From JAYYZW01 sp965217605 (GTDB lineage Bacteria > Pseudomonadota > Gammaproteobacteria > Ga0077536): 64,000 nucleotides of DNA. Under the pieces are notes generated by a model that searched no databases, had not been told where the DNA came from, and was given only the letters and a program-made list of their open reading frames with translations. Shown piece after piece: positions 8,330 through 16,010 of this stretch (position 1 is the first letter of the stretch; each line of letters begins with the position of its first letter). A program made the position numbers and the translations under genes. Where the stretch lies: assembly GCA_965217605.1 (NCBI GenBank), contig CBDCJB010000015.1, positions 1 through 64,000 on the forward strand. Direction: 5' to 3'.

Positions 8330-9300
8330 TGGGGCGCTATCACTTGCAGTCGTACGTAATTGCGATCGCCTTTGGGCTCGCCGCAGCTTCGCCCGCGGTG
8401 GCGTGGCAGTTGCCGCGTACGTCGTGGGGCGTTCCGGATCTCCAGGGCACCTGGACCAACGCGACGATCACCGGGCTCGAGCGTCCGTTTCAGCTCAGGA
8501 CGCTCGTGCTCACGGCGCAAGAGGCGAGCGGCGTGGAGAACTGGACGGCGAATTTCTACGCGGGCATCGACCAGCTTCCCGACGGTGATCTCGAGGCGGG
8601 TGCGGACGTGGGTGGATACAACACCTTTTGGATGGATCCCGGTCGCCGGCTCGCCCGGGTCAAAGGTGAGATCCGCAGCTCGCTGATCGTCGATCCGGCT
8701 GACGGAAAGCTGCCGTACTCGCCAGACGGCCACTCGATGGTCATGAAACGCTTGGCGGATTTCGCGAACGCGGACAATCCCGAGACGCGCTTTCTCGGCG
8801 AACGTTGCATCGTGGGATTCGGCTCGACCGGCGGACCGCCCATGCTGCCCGTGCTCTACAATAATTACTATCAGATCGTCCAGTCACCCGGCTACGTAGT
8901 AATCCTGGTCGAGATGAATCACGACGCGCGCATCATCCGTATCGACGGCGAGCAGCTTCCCGCATCTATCCGGCCGTGGCTCGGCGACTCCATCGGTCAT
9001 TGGGAACGCGACACGCTGGTCGTCGAAACCTCCCAATTCAATCCCGGGCAAAGCTTCCGGGCATCCCTCAGACACCGGCTTTACATGTCTCCCGACGCGA
9101 AAGTCATCGAGCGATTCACCCGCGTCGGCCCGCGCGAGATCCTGTACGAGTTCTCCGTCGAGGACCCGGCCGTATTCACCCAAGTCTGGCGCGGCGAGGT
9201 ACCGATGCTCGCGGCGGACGGTCAGTTATACGAGTATGCCTGCCATGAAGGTAACTACTCGTTAACGGGCGTACTCGCGGGCGCGCGGGAAGAGGATTGA
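8329..9300 (+). CDS. Secreted protein of unknown function, paralogue of upstream gene
   Basis: A 323-residue protein with a clear signal peptide (hydrophobic residues about 8-26 ending A-V-A-W-Q). After that come D-L-Q-G-T-W-T-N and, around residues 215-265, W-L-G-D-S-I-G-H-W-E-R-D-T-L-V-V-E-T and E-R-F-T, the same block as in the preceding gene. Members of this group are widespread, often in multiple copies, in environmental proteobacteria and acidobacteria, but I know of no established biochemical role. The start shares a base with the previous stop (TGATGG), and the next gene starts about 8 bases downstream, so the three genes are probably one operon. Confidence 0.7.
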   Translation: MGRYHLQSYVIAIAFGLAAASPAVAWQLPRTSWGVPDLQGTWTNATITGLERPFQLRTLVLTAQEASGVENWTANFYAGIDQLPDGDLEAGADVGGYNTFWMDPGRRLARVKGEIRSSLIVDPADGKLPYSPDGHSMVMKRLADFANADNPETRFLGERCIVGFGSTGGPPMLPVLYNNYYQIVQSPGYVVILVEMNHDARIIRIDGEQLPASIRPWLGDSIGHWERDTLVVETSQFNPGQSFRASLRHRLYMSPDAKVIERFTRVGPREILYEFSVEDPAVFTQVWRGEVPMLAADGQLYEYACHEGNYSLTGVLAGAREED

Positions 9301-9308
9301 GGAAATCG

Positions 9309-9752
9309 ATGACGCGATCCCACGGCATCGGAGCAGGATTAGCCGTCATGCTGGCCTTATTGCCGCGTTGTCCTGCGCTCGCCCATCATTCGTTCGCCGC
9401 CGAATTCGACGCCAACGCACCCGTTTCGCTGCAAGGCAAGGTCACGAAGGTGGAATGGATCAATCCGCATGCGTGGATCCACCTCGATGTCGTGCGTGAC
9501 GACGCGAGCATCGTGTCCTGGATGGTTGAAGGCGGCACGCCCAATACCCTGCTCAGGGCGGGTATCAACAAGAACACGATCGCGATCGGTACCGAAATTG
9601 CCGTACGCGGTTACCAGAGTAAAGACAAGGCCTGCCGGCCGGCGTGCAAGGCCAACGGTCGTGACATCAAGTTCGCCGATGGCCGCAGGCTCTTCATGGG
9701 TTCGTCGGGCACCGGGGCGCCGCGGGATGGTGCGGATCCCAGAGAGCGCTAA
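9309..9752 (+). CDS. DUF6152-like secreted protein
   Basis: A 147-residue protein with a signal peptide (M-T-R-S-H ... A-L-A) and, right after the predicted cleavage site, H-H-S-F-A-A-E-F-D, then V-x-K-V-E-W-I-N-P-H-A-W. This pattern is typical of the small DUF6152 family; the His-rich mature N-terminus and W-x-N-P-H motif could bind metal, but this is inference. A TTG at 9297 would also be possible; ATG 9309 has GAGG-like sequence (9299-9303) upstream. The stop overlaps the convergent membrane-protein gene by four bases. Confidence 0.68.
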   Translation: MTRSHGIGAGLAVMLALLPRCPALAHHSFAAEFDANAPVSLQGKVTKVEWINPHAWIHLDVVRDDASIVSWMVEGGTPNTLLRAGINKNTIAIGTEIAVRGYQSKDKACRPACKANGRDIKFADGRRLFMGSSGTGAPRDGADPRER

Positions 9753-10222
9753 GAAAACCCGATCCACCGCCCCGCGGCGGCGACCGAAAACCACAGCATC
9801 AGCGAGCACGCGGCGATCAAGCCTGCCTTGACCGGCAACGGGTCCCGCCAAGCGCGTGCCAGGCGATTGCGCACACCGAAGGTGAAGATCAATGCCAGCA
9901 CGAGAGCGCTCATTTTCACCCAGAAGGCTGGCCGGTCGTAACACTTGAGCGCTTCTGACAGGAACAGCGGGATACCGGTCGTGAACATGATCGCGATGGC
10001 GCCGATGAGCCACGGGTTCGCCTGATCGAGGACATAAGCGACCGGCCGATCTTTAAGGCCAAAGCCCAGCAGCCGCAAGTCGACGACCAGGATCGACCCG
10101 CCCAAGGTCGCGAGCCCAATCAGGTGCACGGATTCGATCGCGGGGAACAGCCACGCCGAATCGCGGACGGCCGTTCCAAGCACGCTCAGCTCCAGCCTAT
10201 CGAACACCTCGAAAAGTGTCAT
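9749..10222 (-). CDS. DUF6644-like four-helix membrane protein
   Basis: A 157-residue integral membrane protein with about four hydrophobic segments. The first contains the family-like pattern L-F-P-A-I-E-S-V-H-L-I-G-L followed by V-D-L-R-L-L-G. The histidine in this helix could be a heme or metal ligand, as in small b-type cytochrome-like membrane proteins, but this is not proven. The gene immediately upstream (10223-10783) encodes a second, diverged member with the same V-D-L-R-L-L-G motif, with no space between the two genes. Confidence 0.68.
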   Translation of the reverse strand: MTLFEVFDRLELSVLGTAVRDSAWLFPAIESVHLIGLATLGGSILVVDLRLLGFGLKDRPVAYVLDQANPWLIGAIAIMFTTGIPLFLSEALKCYDRPAFWVKMSALVLALIFTFGVRNRLARAWRDPLPVKAGLIAACSLMLWFSVAAAGRWIGFS

Positions 10223-10783
10223 TTACGGAACCATTACGATGCAGCCCGCCGCCCAATTGACGAAGTCGGACTGCGGTTGGCGATCACAATCGAACCAGTT
10301 GTAGGCGATCATGCGCCCGGTCACGATGACGATCGCCCACGCGAGCAACGAGGTTCCGCCCGCGACCCGCGCGCGCAAAGGCGGTCTCGGCTGCGCGTCC
10401 CAGGCTAGCGCACCGCGATTGAGGTACCGATGAAAGAGCAGCGCATTGATGCCGTTGGCGATGATCATGATCACCTTGATGCGGAAGAACACGCTGTGAT
10501 AGGTGCGAACGGGAATCGCATAGAACAGCAGAGCGCCCGTAATCACGATGATTACGAATCCTGCGATGGTCCACGGTAAGATGCGCGCAGTGATCTCGGT
10601 GACCGGGACGTCGCGAAAGACCCAACCGAGCAGGCGCAAATCGACGAATAACACGGTGCCGATGAACGGTAGTAACGCCAAGACGTGGGCCGTTTCGACG
10701 AGCGGGTACATATAGAGCGATTCGTGCAGCGCAATGCTCCAGTTTGTGCCGGCTAACCACTCGCAAAAGGGGAGGAGCGACAT
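10223..10783 (-). CDS. DUF6644-like membrane protein, paralogue
   Basis: A 186-residue membrane protein with four to five hydrophobic stretches and the pattern Y-P-L-V-E-T-A-H-V-L-A-L, then V-D-L-R-L-L-G-W. It is a tandem paralogue of the gene downstream at 9749-10222, which begins directly after its stop. Upstream, three bases away, is a CxxCH lipoprotein. The three-gene arrangement on the minus strand suggests one membrane complex with periplasmic heme. No biochemical function can be assigned from sequence. Confidence 0.68.
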   Translation of the reverse strand: MSLLPFCEWLAGTNWSIALHESLYMYPLVETAHVLALLPFIGTVLFVDLRLLGWVFRDVPVTEITARILPWTIAGFVIIVITGALLFYAIPVRTYHSVFFRIKVIMIIANGINALLFHRYLNRGALAWDAQPRPPLRARVAGGTSLLAWAIVIVTGRMIAYNWFDCDRQPQSDFVNWAAGCIVMVP

Positions 10784-10786
10784 GGG

Positions 10787-11263
10787 CTACGGGTCGAGCG
10801 AAACCATGTATTGCGCGTGACAAGCCCGGCACGCCTGGTAAACCTGGCCGCCCGCATCAAAGAGGGCAGCGGCGTCCCGCGCCTCGGCAGCCGCCATCGC
10901 GATCTCGCCACTTCGCGTCAATTGCTGCGCGTACGCGTCCCAGTCGGGGCCCGCCGAACGCCCGGGCATCATGAGCAGATTGCCGGACTCGGCGATGACG
11001 AGCGCCCCGTTCAGCACCCTTCCCCAGCCCGCGTCTGTCGTGGGTGAGAGATCGGTCTCGCCTTCCGCGGTGATGATGAAGCCTGCGGAATCCCAGATGA
11101 CGTCCGCCGCCGGATCCAGGATCGACTCCATCGTTTGCATCACGTCGGCGACGGGCCGGTAGGCCGGCTCAGGCGTCGGCGTACTTGCGAATGGAGGTTT
11201 ACCACCGGAGTCGCATCCCGAAGTGAGGACGAATACGATGACGGCGATGCGAATGCCTTGCAT
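10787..11263 (-). CDS. Cytochrome c'-like heme lipoprotein
   Basis: A 158-residue protein with a short signal sequence ending at a lipobox-like V-L-T-S-G-C, so it is probably anchored to the membrane. A single CxxCH heme motif, C-R-A-C-H, sits close to the C-terminus, as in cytochromes c' and related four-helix c-type cytochromes; the rest is predicted mostly helical. The C-terminal heme position distinguishes it from class I cytochrome c. It heads a tight minus-strand operon with two membrane proteins. Function as an electron carrier or gas sensor is inference. Confidence 0.65.
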   Translation of the reverse strand: MQGIRIAVIVFVLTSGCDSGGKPPFASTPTPEPAYRPVADVMQTMESILDPAADVIWDSAGFIITAEGETDLSPTTDAGWGRVLNGALVIAESGNLLMMPGRSAGPDWDAYAQQLTRSGEIAMAAAEARDAAALFDAGGQVYQACRACHAQYMVSLDP

Positions 11264-11279
11264 CGCGGCGATGTCCTAA

Positions 11280-12134
11280 TTACGCATTCAGCGCCGACTC
11301 CGTCGCCGGATCACCCTTGACCCGGGTATGCATCAAGACGCGCTCCTCGCTGTGATCGTAGGGCCGCGCGCGATGCAATATACAACGGTTGTCCCACACG
11401 GCGATGTCGCCGGGTTGCCATGTGTGCATGAACGTACGGGGTGGCTGGCAGGTGAACGCCACGAGCTCGCTCAGAAGCTTCTCCGCTTCTTCCTGTTCGA
11501 GCCCCGGGATCTTGCAGGCATGACGGCCGATGTATAAGGCCGGCCGTTTCGTGACCGCATGCACTTTGATCAACGGGTGTAACGGCGGCTCGCCATCGAA
11601 GAATCCATACCCCGCACCTGCTGACACTTTGTGGCCGATCTTCGCTTGCGAATAGAAAAAAGAATGATACGCCGCGAGGTTCGCAATGCGATCTTTGGTC
11701 GTGGTATCCAGTGCGTCGTAGGCGGCTCGCACATCGGCCCATTCCGTCTCCCCACCCGCCGATGTCACGACATGGGCAGACAGGATGGACGCTTTTGCCG
11801 ACAACGGCATGTACGAGCTATCCGTGTGCCAGCCTTCGTTGCCGCGTAAAAGCTGCATATAGTGGTCGTCGTCACCCAGCAGCGTACCGTCGCCGGCCTT
11901 ATTGGAGATCGGAATGGTCTCGACCTTCTCAGCAAGGATCTCGATCTCCCCGAAACGCCGCGCAAACGCGACTTGCGCTGCGGCCGAGAGACGCTGATCC
12001 GGAAAGATCAGCACGCCGTATTCGTGGAACGCATTCTCGACGTCGTGCCAGGTGGCGTCATTCAAGGCGGCGAGATCAACGTCGGTCACCATCGCGCCGA
12101 GGGTGGCTGCGGTCGGTTGAATCGTTAACGGCAT
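11280..12134 (-). CDS. TauD/TfdA family dioxygenase
   Basis: A 284-residue Fe(II)/2-oxoglutarate-dependent dioxygenase. The facial triad is visible: W-H-T-D-S-S (H and D) around residue 97 and the distal histidine in R-C-I-L-H-R-A around residue 259, followed by the arginine that binds 2-oxoglutarate (R-V-L-M-H-T-R). Substrates of the family range from taurine to aryloxyalkanoates and alkyl sulfates, so the substrate is unknown. It is divergent from the methylmalonyl-CoA mutase operon, sharing a 141-base intergenic region. A second family member lies at 38398-39261. Confidence 0.88.
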   Translation of the reverse strand: MPLTIQPTAATLGAMVTDVDLAALNDATWHDVENAFHEYGVLIFPDQRLSAAAQVAFARRFGEIEILAEKVETIPISNKAGDGTLLGDDDHYMQLLRGNEGWHTDSSYMPLSAKASILSAHVVTSAGGETEWADVRAAYDALDTTTKDRIANLAAYHSFFYSQAKIGHKVSAGAGYGFFDGEPPLHPLIKVHAVTKRPALYIGRHACKIPGLEQEEAEKLLSELVAFTCQPPRTFMHTWQPGDIAVWDNRCILHRARPYDHSEERVLMHTRVKGDPATESALNA

Positions 12135-12242
12135 CGTCTATAGTTTCGAATTACGGTTACAACGCCTGGTATTCTACAGAAAGGCGCGCAGGAAAAAGCG
12201 TGCTAATGCATAAACTTAAGTGCCTCCGGGCGGGGCGCGGGC

Positions 12243-12248
12243 TATAAT
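12243..12248 (+). promoter_or_regulatory. Candidate -10 element of the mutase operon
   Basis: An exact TATAAT lies 27 bases upstream of the GTG start of the mutase gene. No good -35 hexamer is seen 16-18 bases upstream (the area is GC-rich), so the promoter may need an activator or be a chance match. Confidence 0.3.
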
Positions 12249-12275
12249 TCGGTACTCTGAATCAAGAGACCGCGC

Positions 12276-14447
12276 GTGACGACATCAACGCAAAAAGGCT
12301 TGGCTGATTGGACCGAGCGGGCGCTCAAAGAGGCGAAAGCGGCGTCGTTGGACGATCTCGGTTGGATGACACCGGACGGGATCGCCGTCAAACCCGTGTA
12401 CACCGCAGACGATCTGGCCGAGCTCGAGCATGTCGGCAGCCTGCCGGGTTTCGAACCCTTCGTGCGCGGGCCGCGGGCGACGATGTACGTCGGCCGGCCC
12501 TGGACCGTCCGCCAATACGCAGGATTTTCAACCGCCGAAGAATCGAACGCCTTTTTTCGCAACAATCTCGCCGCAGGGCAGACGGGCCTGTCCGTCGCCT
12601 TCGATCTCGCGACCCACCGCGGTTATGACTCGGACCATCCACGCGTGGCAGGCGACGTGGGCAAGGCGGGCGTCGCCATCGACAGCGTCGAGGACATGAA
12701 GATCCTGTTCGATGGCATACCCTTGGACCAGATGTCGGTATCCATGACGATGAACGGCGCTGCCTTGCCGGTGATGGCGATGTTCGTCGTCGCCGCCGAA
12801 GAACAAGGCGTGGCGGAGGGTGCGCTGTCCGGCACCTTGCAGAACGACATTCTCAAAGAATTCATGGTGCGCAACACCTATATCTATCCGCCGGCGCCGT
12901 CGATGCGAATCGTCGCCGACATCATCGGTTATTCCGCGCGCAACATCCCGAAGTTCAACTCGATCTCTATCTCGGGCTATCACATGCAGGAAGCCGGCGC
13001 GACCTGTGTGCAGGAACTCGCGTTCACGATCGCCGACGGTATCGAATACGTGCGCGCTGCCTTGAACAGTGGTTTGCAGGTCGACGCGTTCGCGCCGCGC
13101 CTGTCGTTCTTTTTTTGTATCGGCATGAACTTCTTCATGGAGGTCGCGAAGCTGCGCGCCGCGCGATTGCTCTGGAGCAACCTGATGCAGGAGTTGTTCG
13201 AGCCGCAGGATCCGCGCTCGCTGATGTTACGCACCCACTGTCAGACCTCCGGCGTCAGCCTCACGAGCCAGGATCCCTATAACAACGTGATCCGCACTAC
13301 GCTCGAAGCTCTGGCGGGGGCGTTCGGCGGCACACAGTCCCTGCACACCAATTCTTTTGACGAGGCGCTCGCGCTGCCAACGAAGGATTCAGCCCGCATC
13401 GCGCGCAACACGCAATTGATCCTGCAACAGGAGAGCGGCATCACCAAGGTCGTCGATCCACTGGCGGGTTCCTACTACGTCGAGTCACTGACCGGATCGC
13501 TCAGCCGCGAGGCGTTGAAGCTGATCCGCGAGGTCGAAGAGCTGGGCGGTATGACTAAGGCCGTCGAGTCAGGCATGCCGAAGTTGCAGATCGAACAGTC
13601 CGCGGCTGCGCGCCAGGCGCGGATCGATCGCGGCGAGGAAGTGATCGTAGGCGTCAACAAGTATCAACTCGACGATGAACCGGCAGTCGATATTCTCGAT
13701 ATCGACCATACTGCCGTCGCTAACGCCCAGATCGCGCGTCTGTCGCAAGTGCGAAGCGCACGCGACGCGGATAAGTGTGCCTCAACCCTCGAGGCCTTGA
13801 CTGCGTCCGCGCGCAGCGGTGAAGGCAACCTCCTCGAGTTTGCGATCGAGGCGGCGCGTGAACGTGCTACGGTAGGGGAGATATCCGATGCATTGGAAAC
13901 GGTATGGGGGCGCCACCAGGCGGTGACGCAATCGGTCAGCGGTGTGTACGGCGCGGCCTACGAGGCGGATACGGATTTCATGGGGATTAAGCAGGACGTG
14001 GAAGATTTCGCCCGCGCGGCGGGGCGCAGGCCGCGCATATTGGTGGTCAAGCTCGGTCAGGACGGGCACGACCGCGGCGCGAAGGTGATCGCGTCCGCGT
14101 TCGCGGATATCGGTTTCGACGTCGACATCGGGCCCTTGTTTCAAATCCCTGAAGAGGCGGCGCGTCAAGCCTTGGAAAATGACGTGCACGTTATCGGCGT
14201 GTCCTCGCAAGCAGCCGGGCACAGGTCACTGGTACCGAAATTGATCGCCGCTCTGGATGCGCAAGGCACCAACGATATTCTCGTTGTTTGCGGCGGCGTG
14301 ATTCCACCCCAAGATCACGATGAGTTGTACGCCGCGGGCGTCGCCGCGATCTACGGGCCCGGTACGAATATTCCGCAAGCCGCCCGGCAAGTGCTGGGAC
14401 TCATTCGCTCACAGCGGCCGCACAAGCAATCCATGCTCGGCACCTGA
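12276..14447 (+). CDS. scpA: Methylmalonyl-CoA mutase
   Basis: Adenosylcobalamin-dependent isomerisation of methylmalonyl-CoA to succinyl-CoA. The 723-residue protein carries both the catalytic barrel (D-L-x-T-H-R-G-Y-D-S-D-H, S-V-S-M-T-M-N-G-A) and the C-terminal B12-binding domain with the cobalt-ligating motif D-G-H-D-R-G, its histidine near residue 598, and later G-G-V-I-P. It starts with GTG at 12276. It is the first gene of an operon that also encodes both subunits of the propionyl-CoA carboxylase type enzyme, MeaB and the epimerase, so the whole propionate-oxidising route from propionyl-CoA to succinyl-CoA is present. Confidence 0.97.
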   Translation: MTTSTQKGLADWTERALKEAKAASLDDLGWMTPDGIAVKPVYTADDLAELEHVGSLPGFEPFVRGPRATMYVGRPWTVRQYAGFSTAEESNAFFRNNLAAGQTGLSVAFDLATHRGYDSDHPRVAGDVGKAGVAIDSVEDMKILFDGIPLDQMSVSMTMNGAALPVMAMFVVAAEEQGVAEGALSGTLQNDILKEFMVRNTYIYPPAPSMRIVADIIGYSARNIPKFNSISISGYHMQEAGATCVQELAFTIADGIEYVRAALNSGLQVDAFAPRLSFFFCIGMNFFMEVAKLRAARLLWSNLMQELFEPQDPRSLMLRTHCQTSGVSLTSQDPYNNVIRTTLEALAGAFGGTQSLHTNSFDEALALPTKDSARIARNTQLILQQESGITKVVDPLAGSYYVESLTGSLSREALKLIREVEELGGMTKAVESGMPKLQIEQSAAARQARIDRGEEVIVGVNKYQLDDEPAVDILDIDHTAVANAQIARLSQVRSARDADKCASTLEALTASARSGEGNLLEFAIEAARERATVGEISDALETVWGRHQAVTQSVSGVYGAAYEADTDFMGIKQDVEDFARAAGRRPRILVVKLGQDGHDRGAKVIASAFADIGFDVDIGPLFQIPEEAARQALENDVHVIGVSSQAAGHRSLVPKLIAALDAQGTNDILVVCGGVIPPQDHDELYAAGVAAIYGPGTNIPQAARQVLGLIRSQRPHKQSMLGT

Positions 14448-14477
14448 CCGGGAGCGGCGTTGCGGAGCTGCGCAACA

Positions 14478-16010
14478 ATGAACGACATCATCAAGCAAGT
14501 TGAACAGAAGCGGGCGGCGTCGCGCGAAGGTGGCGGCCAACGGCGCATCGACGCGCAGCACGCGAAAGGCAAGCTCACTGCGCGCGAGCGCATCGAGCTG
14601 CTGCTCGACGAGGGCAGTTTTGAAGAATGGGACGTGTTCGTCGAGCACGATTGCACGGACTTCGGCATGGCCGAACAATCGATACCGGGCGATGGGGTCG
14701 TCACCGGTTACGGCACGGTCAACGGACGGCTCGTCTTTTTGTTCAGCCAGGATTTCACCGTCTTTGGCGGATCGCTGTCTGCGGCGCACGCGCGCAAGAT
14801 CTGCAAGGTCATGGAGCAGGCGATGAAGGTCGGCGCGCCGGTCATCGGCCTCAACGATTCGGGGGGCGCACGGATCCAGGAAGGCGTTGCCTCACTCGGT
14901 GGCTATGCCGACGTGTTCCAGCGCAATGTGTTGGCATCGGGCGTGGTGCCGCAGATCTCCATGGTCATGGGGCCCTGCGCGGGCGGCGCGGTGTACTCGC
15001 CGGCGATGACGGATTTCATTTTCATGGTTGAGGACAGCTCCTACATGTTTGTCACCGGTCCCGATGTCGTAAAGACCGTGACTCACGAAGAAGTCACGGC
15101 GGAGGAACTCGGCGGCGCGCAAACGCACTCGAGCAAATCCGGGGTCGCCGATCGTGCCTTTGCCAGTGACACCGATGCGTTGATGATGCTGCGGCAATTC
15201 ATCGACTACCTGCCGTCTAACAACCGCGAGAAGCCCCCGGTATGGCCGTGCGCCGACGCTGCCGACCGCCAAGAACCGTCCCTGGACACCCTGGTGCCGG
15301 ACGATCCCACCAAGCCCTATGACATCAAGGAACTCGTGGCCAAGGTCGCCGATGAATCGAGCTTTTACGAATTACAACCGGATTACGCCAAGAACATCAT
15401 CACCGGCTTCATCCGTCTCGAAGGCTCGACCATCGGCGTCGTTGCCAACCAGCCGATGGTTCTCGCCGGCTGCCTCGACATCGACTCCTCGATCAAGGCT
15501 GGACGGTTCGTACGTTTTTGCGACGCCTTCAACATCCCCATCCTGACCTTTGTCGACGTACCGGGTTTTCTACCGGGAACCGCTCAGGAGTACGGCGGCA
15601 TCATCAAACACGGTGCGAAATTGTTATTCGCCTATGCTGAAGCGACAGTGCCCAAAGTCACGGTGATCACACGCAAGGCCTATGGCGGTGCTTATGACGT
15701 GATGAGTTCCAAACATCTGCGCGGCGACGTGAACTTCGCCTGGCCGAGCGCCGAGATCGCGGTGATGGGGCCTAAGGGCGCCGTCGAGATCATCTTCCGC
15801 CAGGATCTTGGCGACGAGAAAAAGATCACGAAGCGCACCGAAGAATACCGGGAGAAATTCGCCAATCCGTTTATCGCCGGACAACTCGGGTTTATCGACG
15901 ATGTCGTCATGCCGCGCGACACGCGCGTGCGCGTTTGTCGATCGTTCGCCATGCTCAAAAACAAGGATTTATCCAACCCCTGGCGCAAACACGACAACAT
16001 CCCACTTTAA
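14478..16010 (+). CDS. pccB: Propionyl-CoA carboxylase-type carboxyltransferase beta subunit
   Basis: Transfers the carboxyl group from carboxybiotin to an acyl-CoA, most likely propionyl-CoA given the operon. The 510-residue protein has the two crotonase-fold halves with the oxyanion-hole glycine motifs (N-D-S-G-G-A-R-I-Q-E-G near residue 128 and Y-G-G-A-Y-D-V-M in the second half) and the K-G-K-L-T-A-R-E-R N-terminal segment. TTG 14460 is an alternative start, but ATG 14478 gives the usual M-N-D-I-x-x-x-V-E N-terminus. The alpha subunit gene begins at the base after its stop. Confidence 0.94.
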   Translation: MNDIIKQVEQKRAASREGGGQRRIDAQHAKGKLTARERIELLLDEGSFEEWDVFVEHDCTDFGMAEQSIPGDGVVTGYGTVNGRLVFLFSQDFTVFGGSLSAAHARKICKVMEQAMKVGAPVIGLNDSGGARIQEGVASLGGYADVFQRNVLASGVVPQISMVMGPCAGGAVYSPAMTDFIFMVEDSSYMFVTGPDVVKTVTHEEVTAEELGGAQTHSSKSGVADRAFASDTDALMMLRQFIDYLPSNNREKPPVWPCADAADRQEPSLDTLVPDDPTKPYDIKELVAKVADESSFYELQPDYAKNIITGFIRLEGSTIGVVANQPMVLAGCLDIDSSIKAGRFVRFCDAFNIPILTFVDVPGFLPGTAQEYGGIIKHGAKLLFAYAEATVPKVTVITRKAYGGAYDVMSSKHLRGDVNFAWPSAEIAVMGPKGAVEIIFRQDLGDEKKITKRTEEYREKFANPFIAGQLGFIDDVVMPRDTRVRVCRSFAMLKNKDLSNPWRKHDNIPL

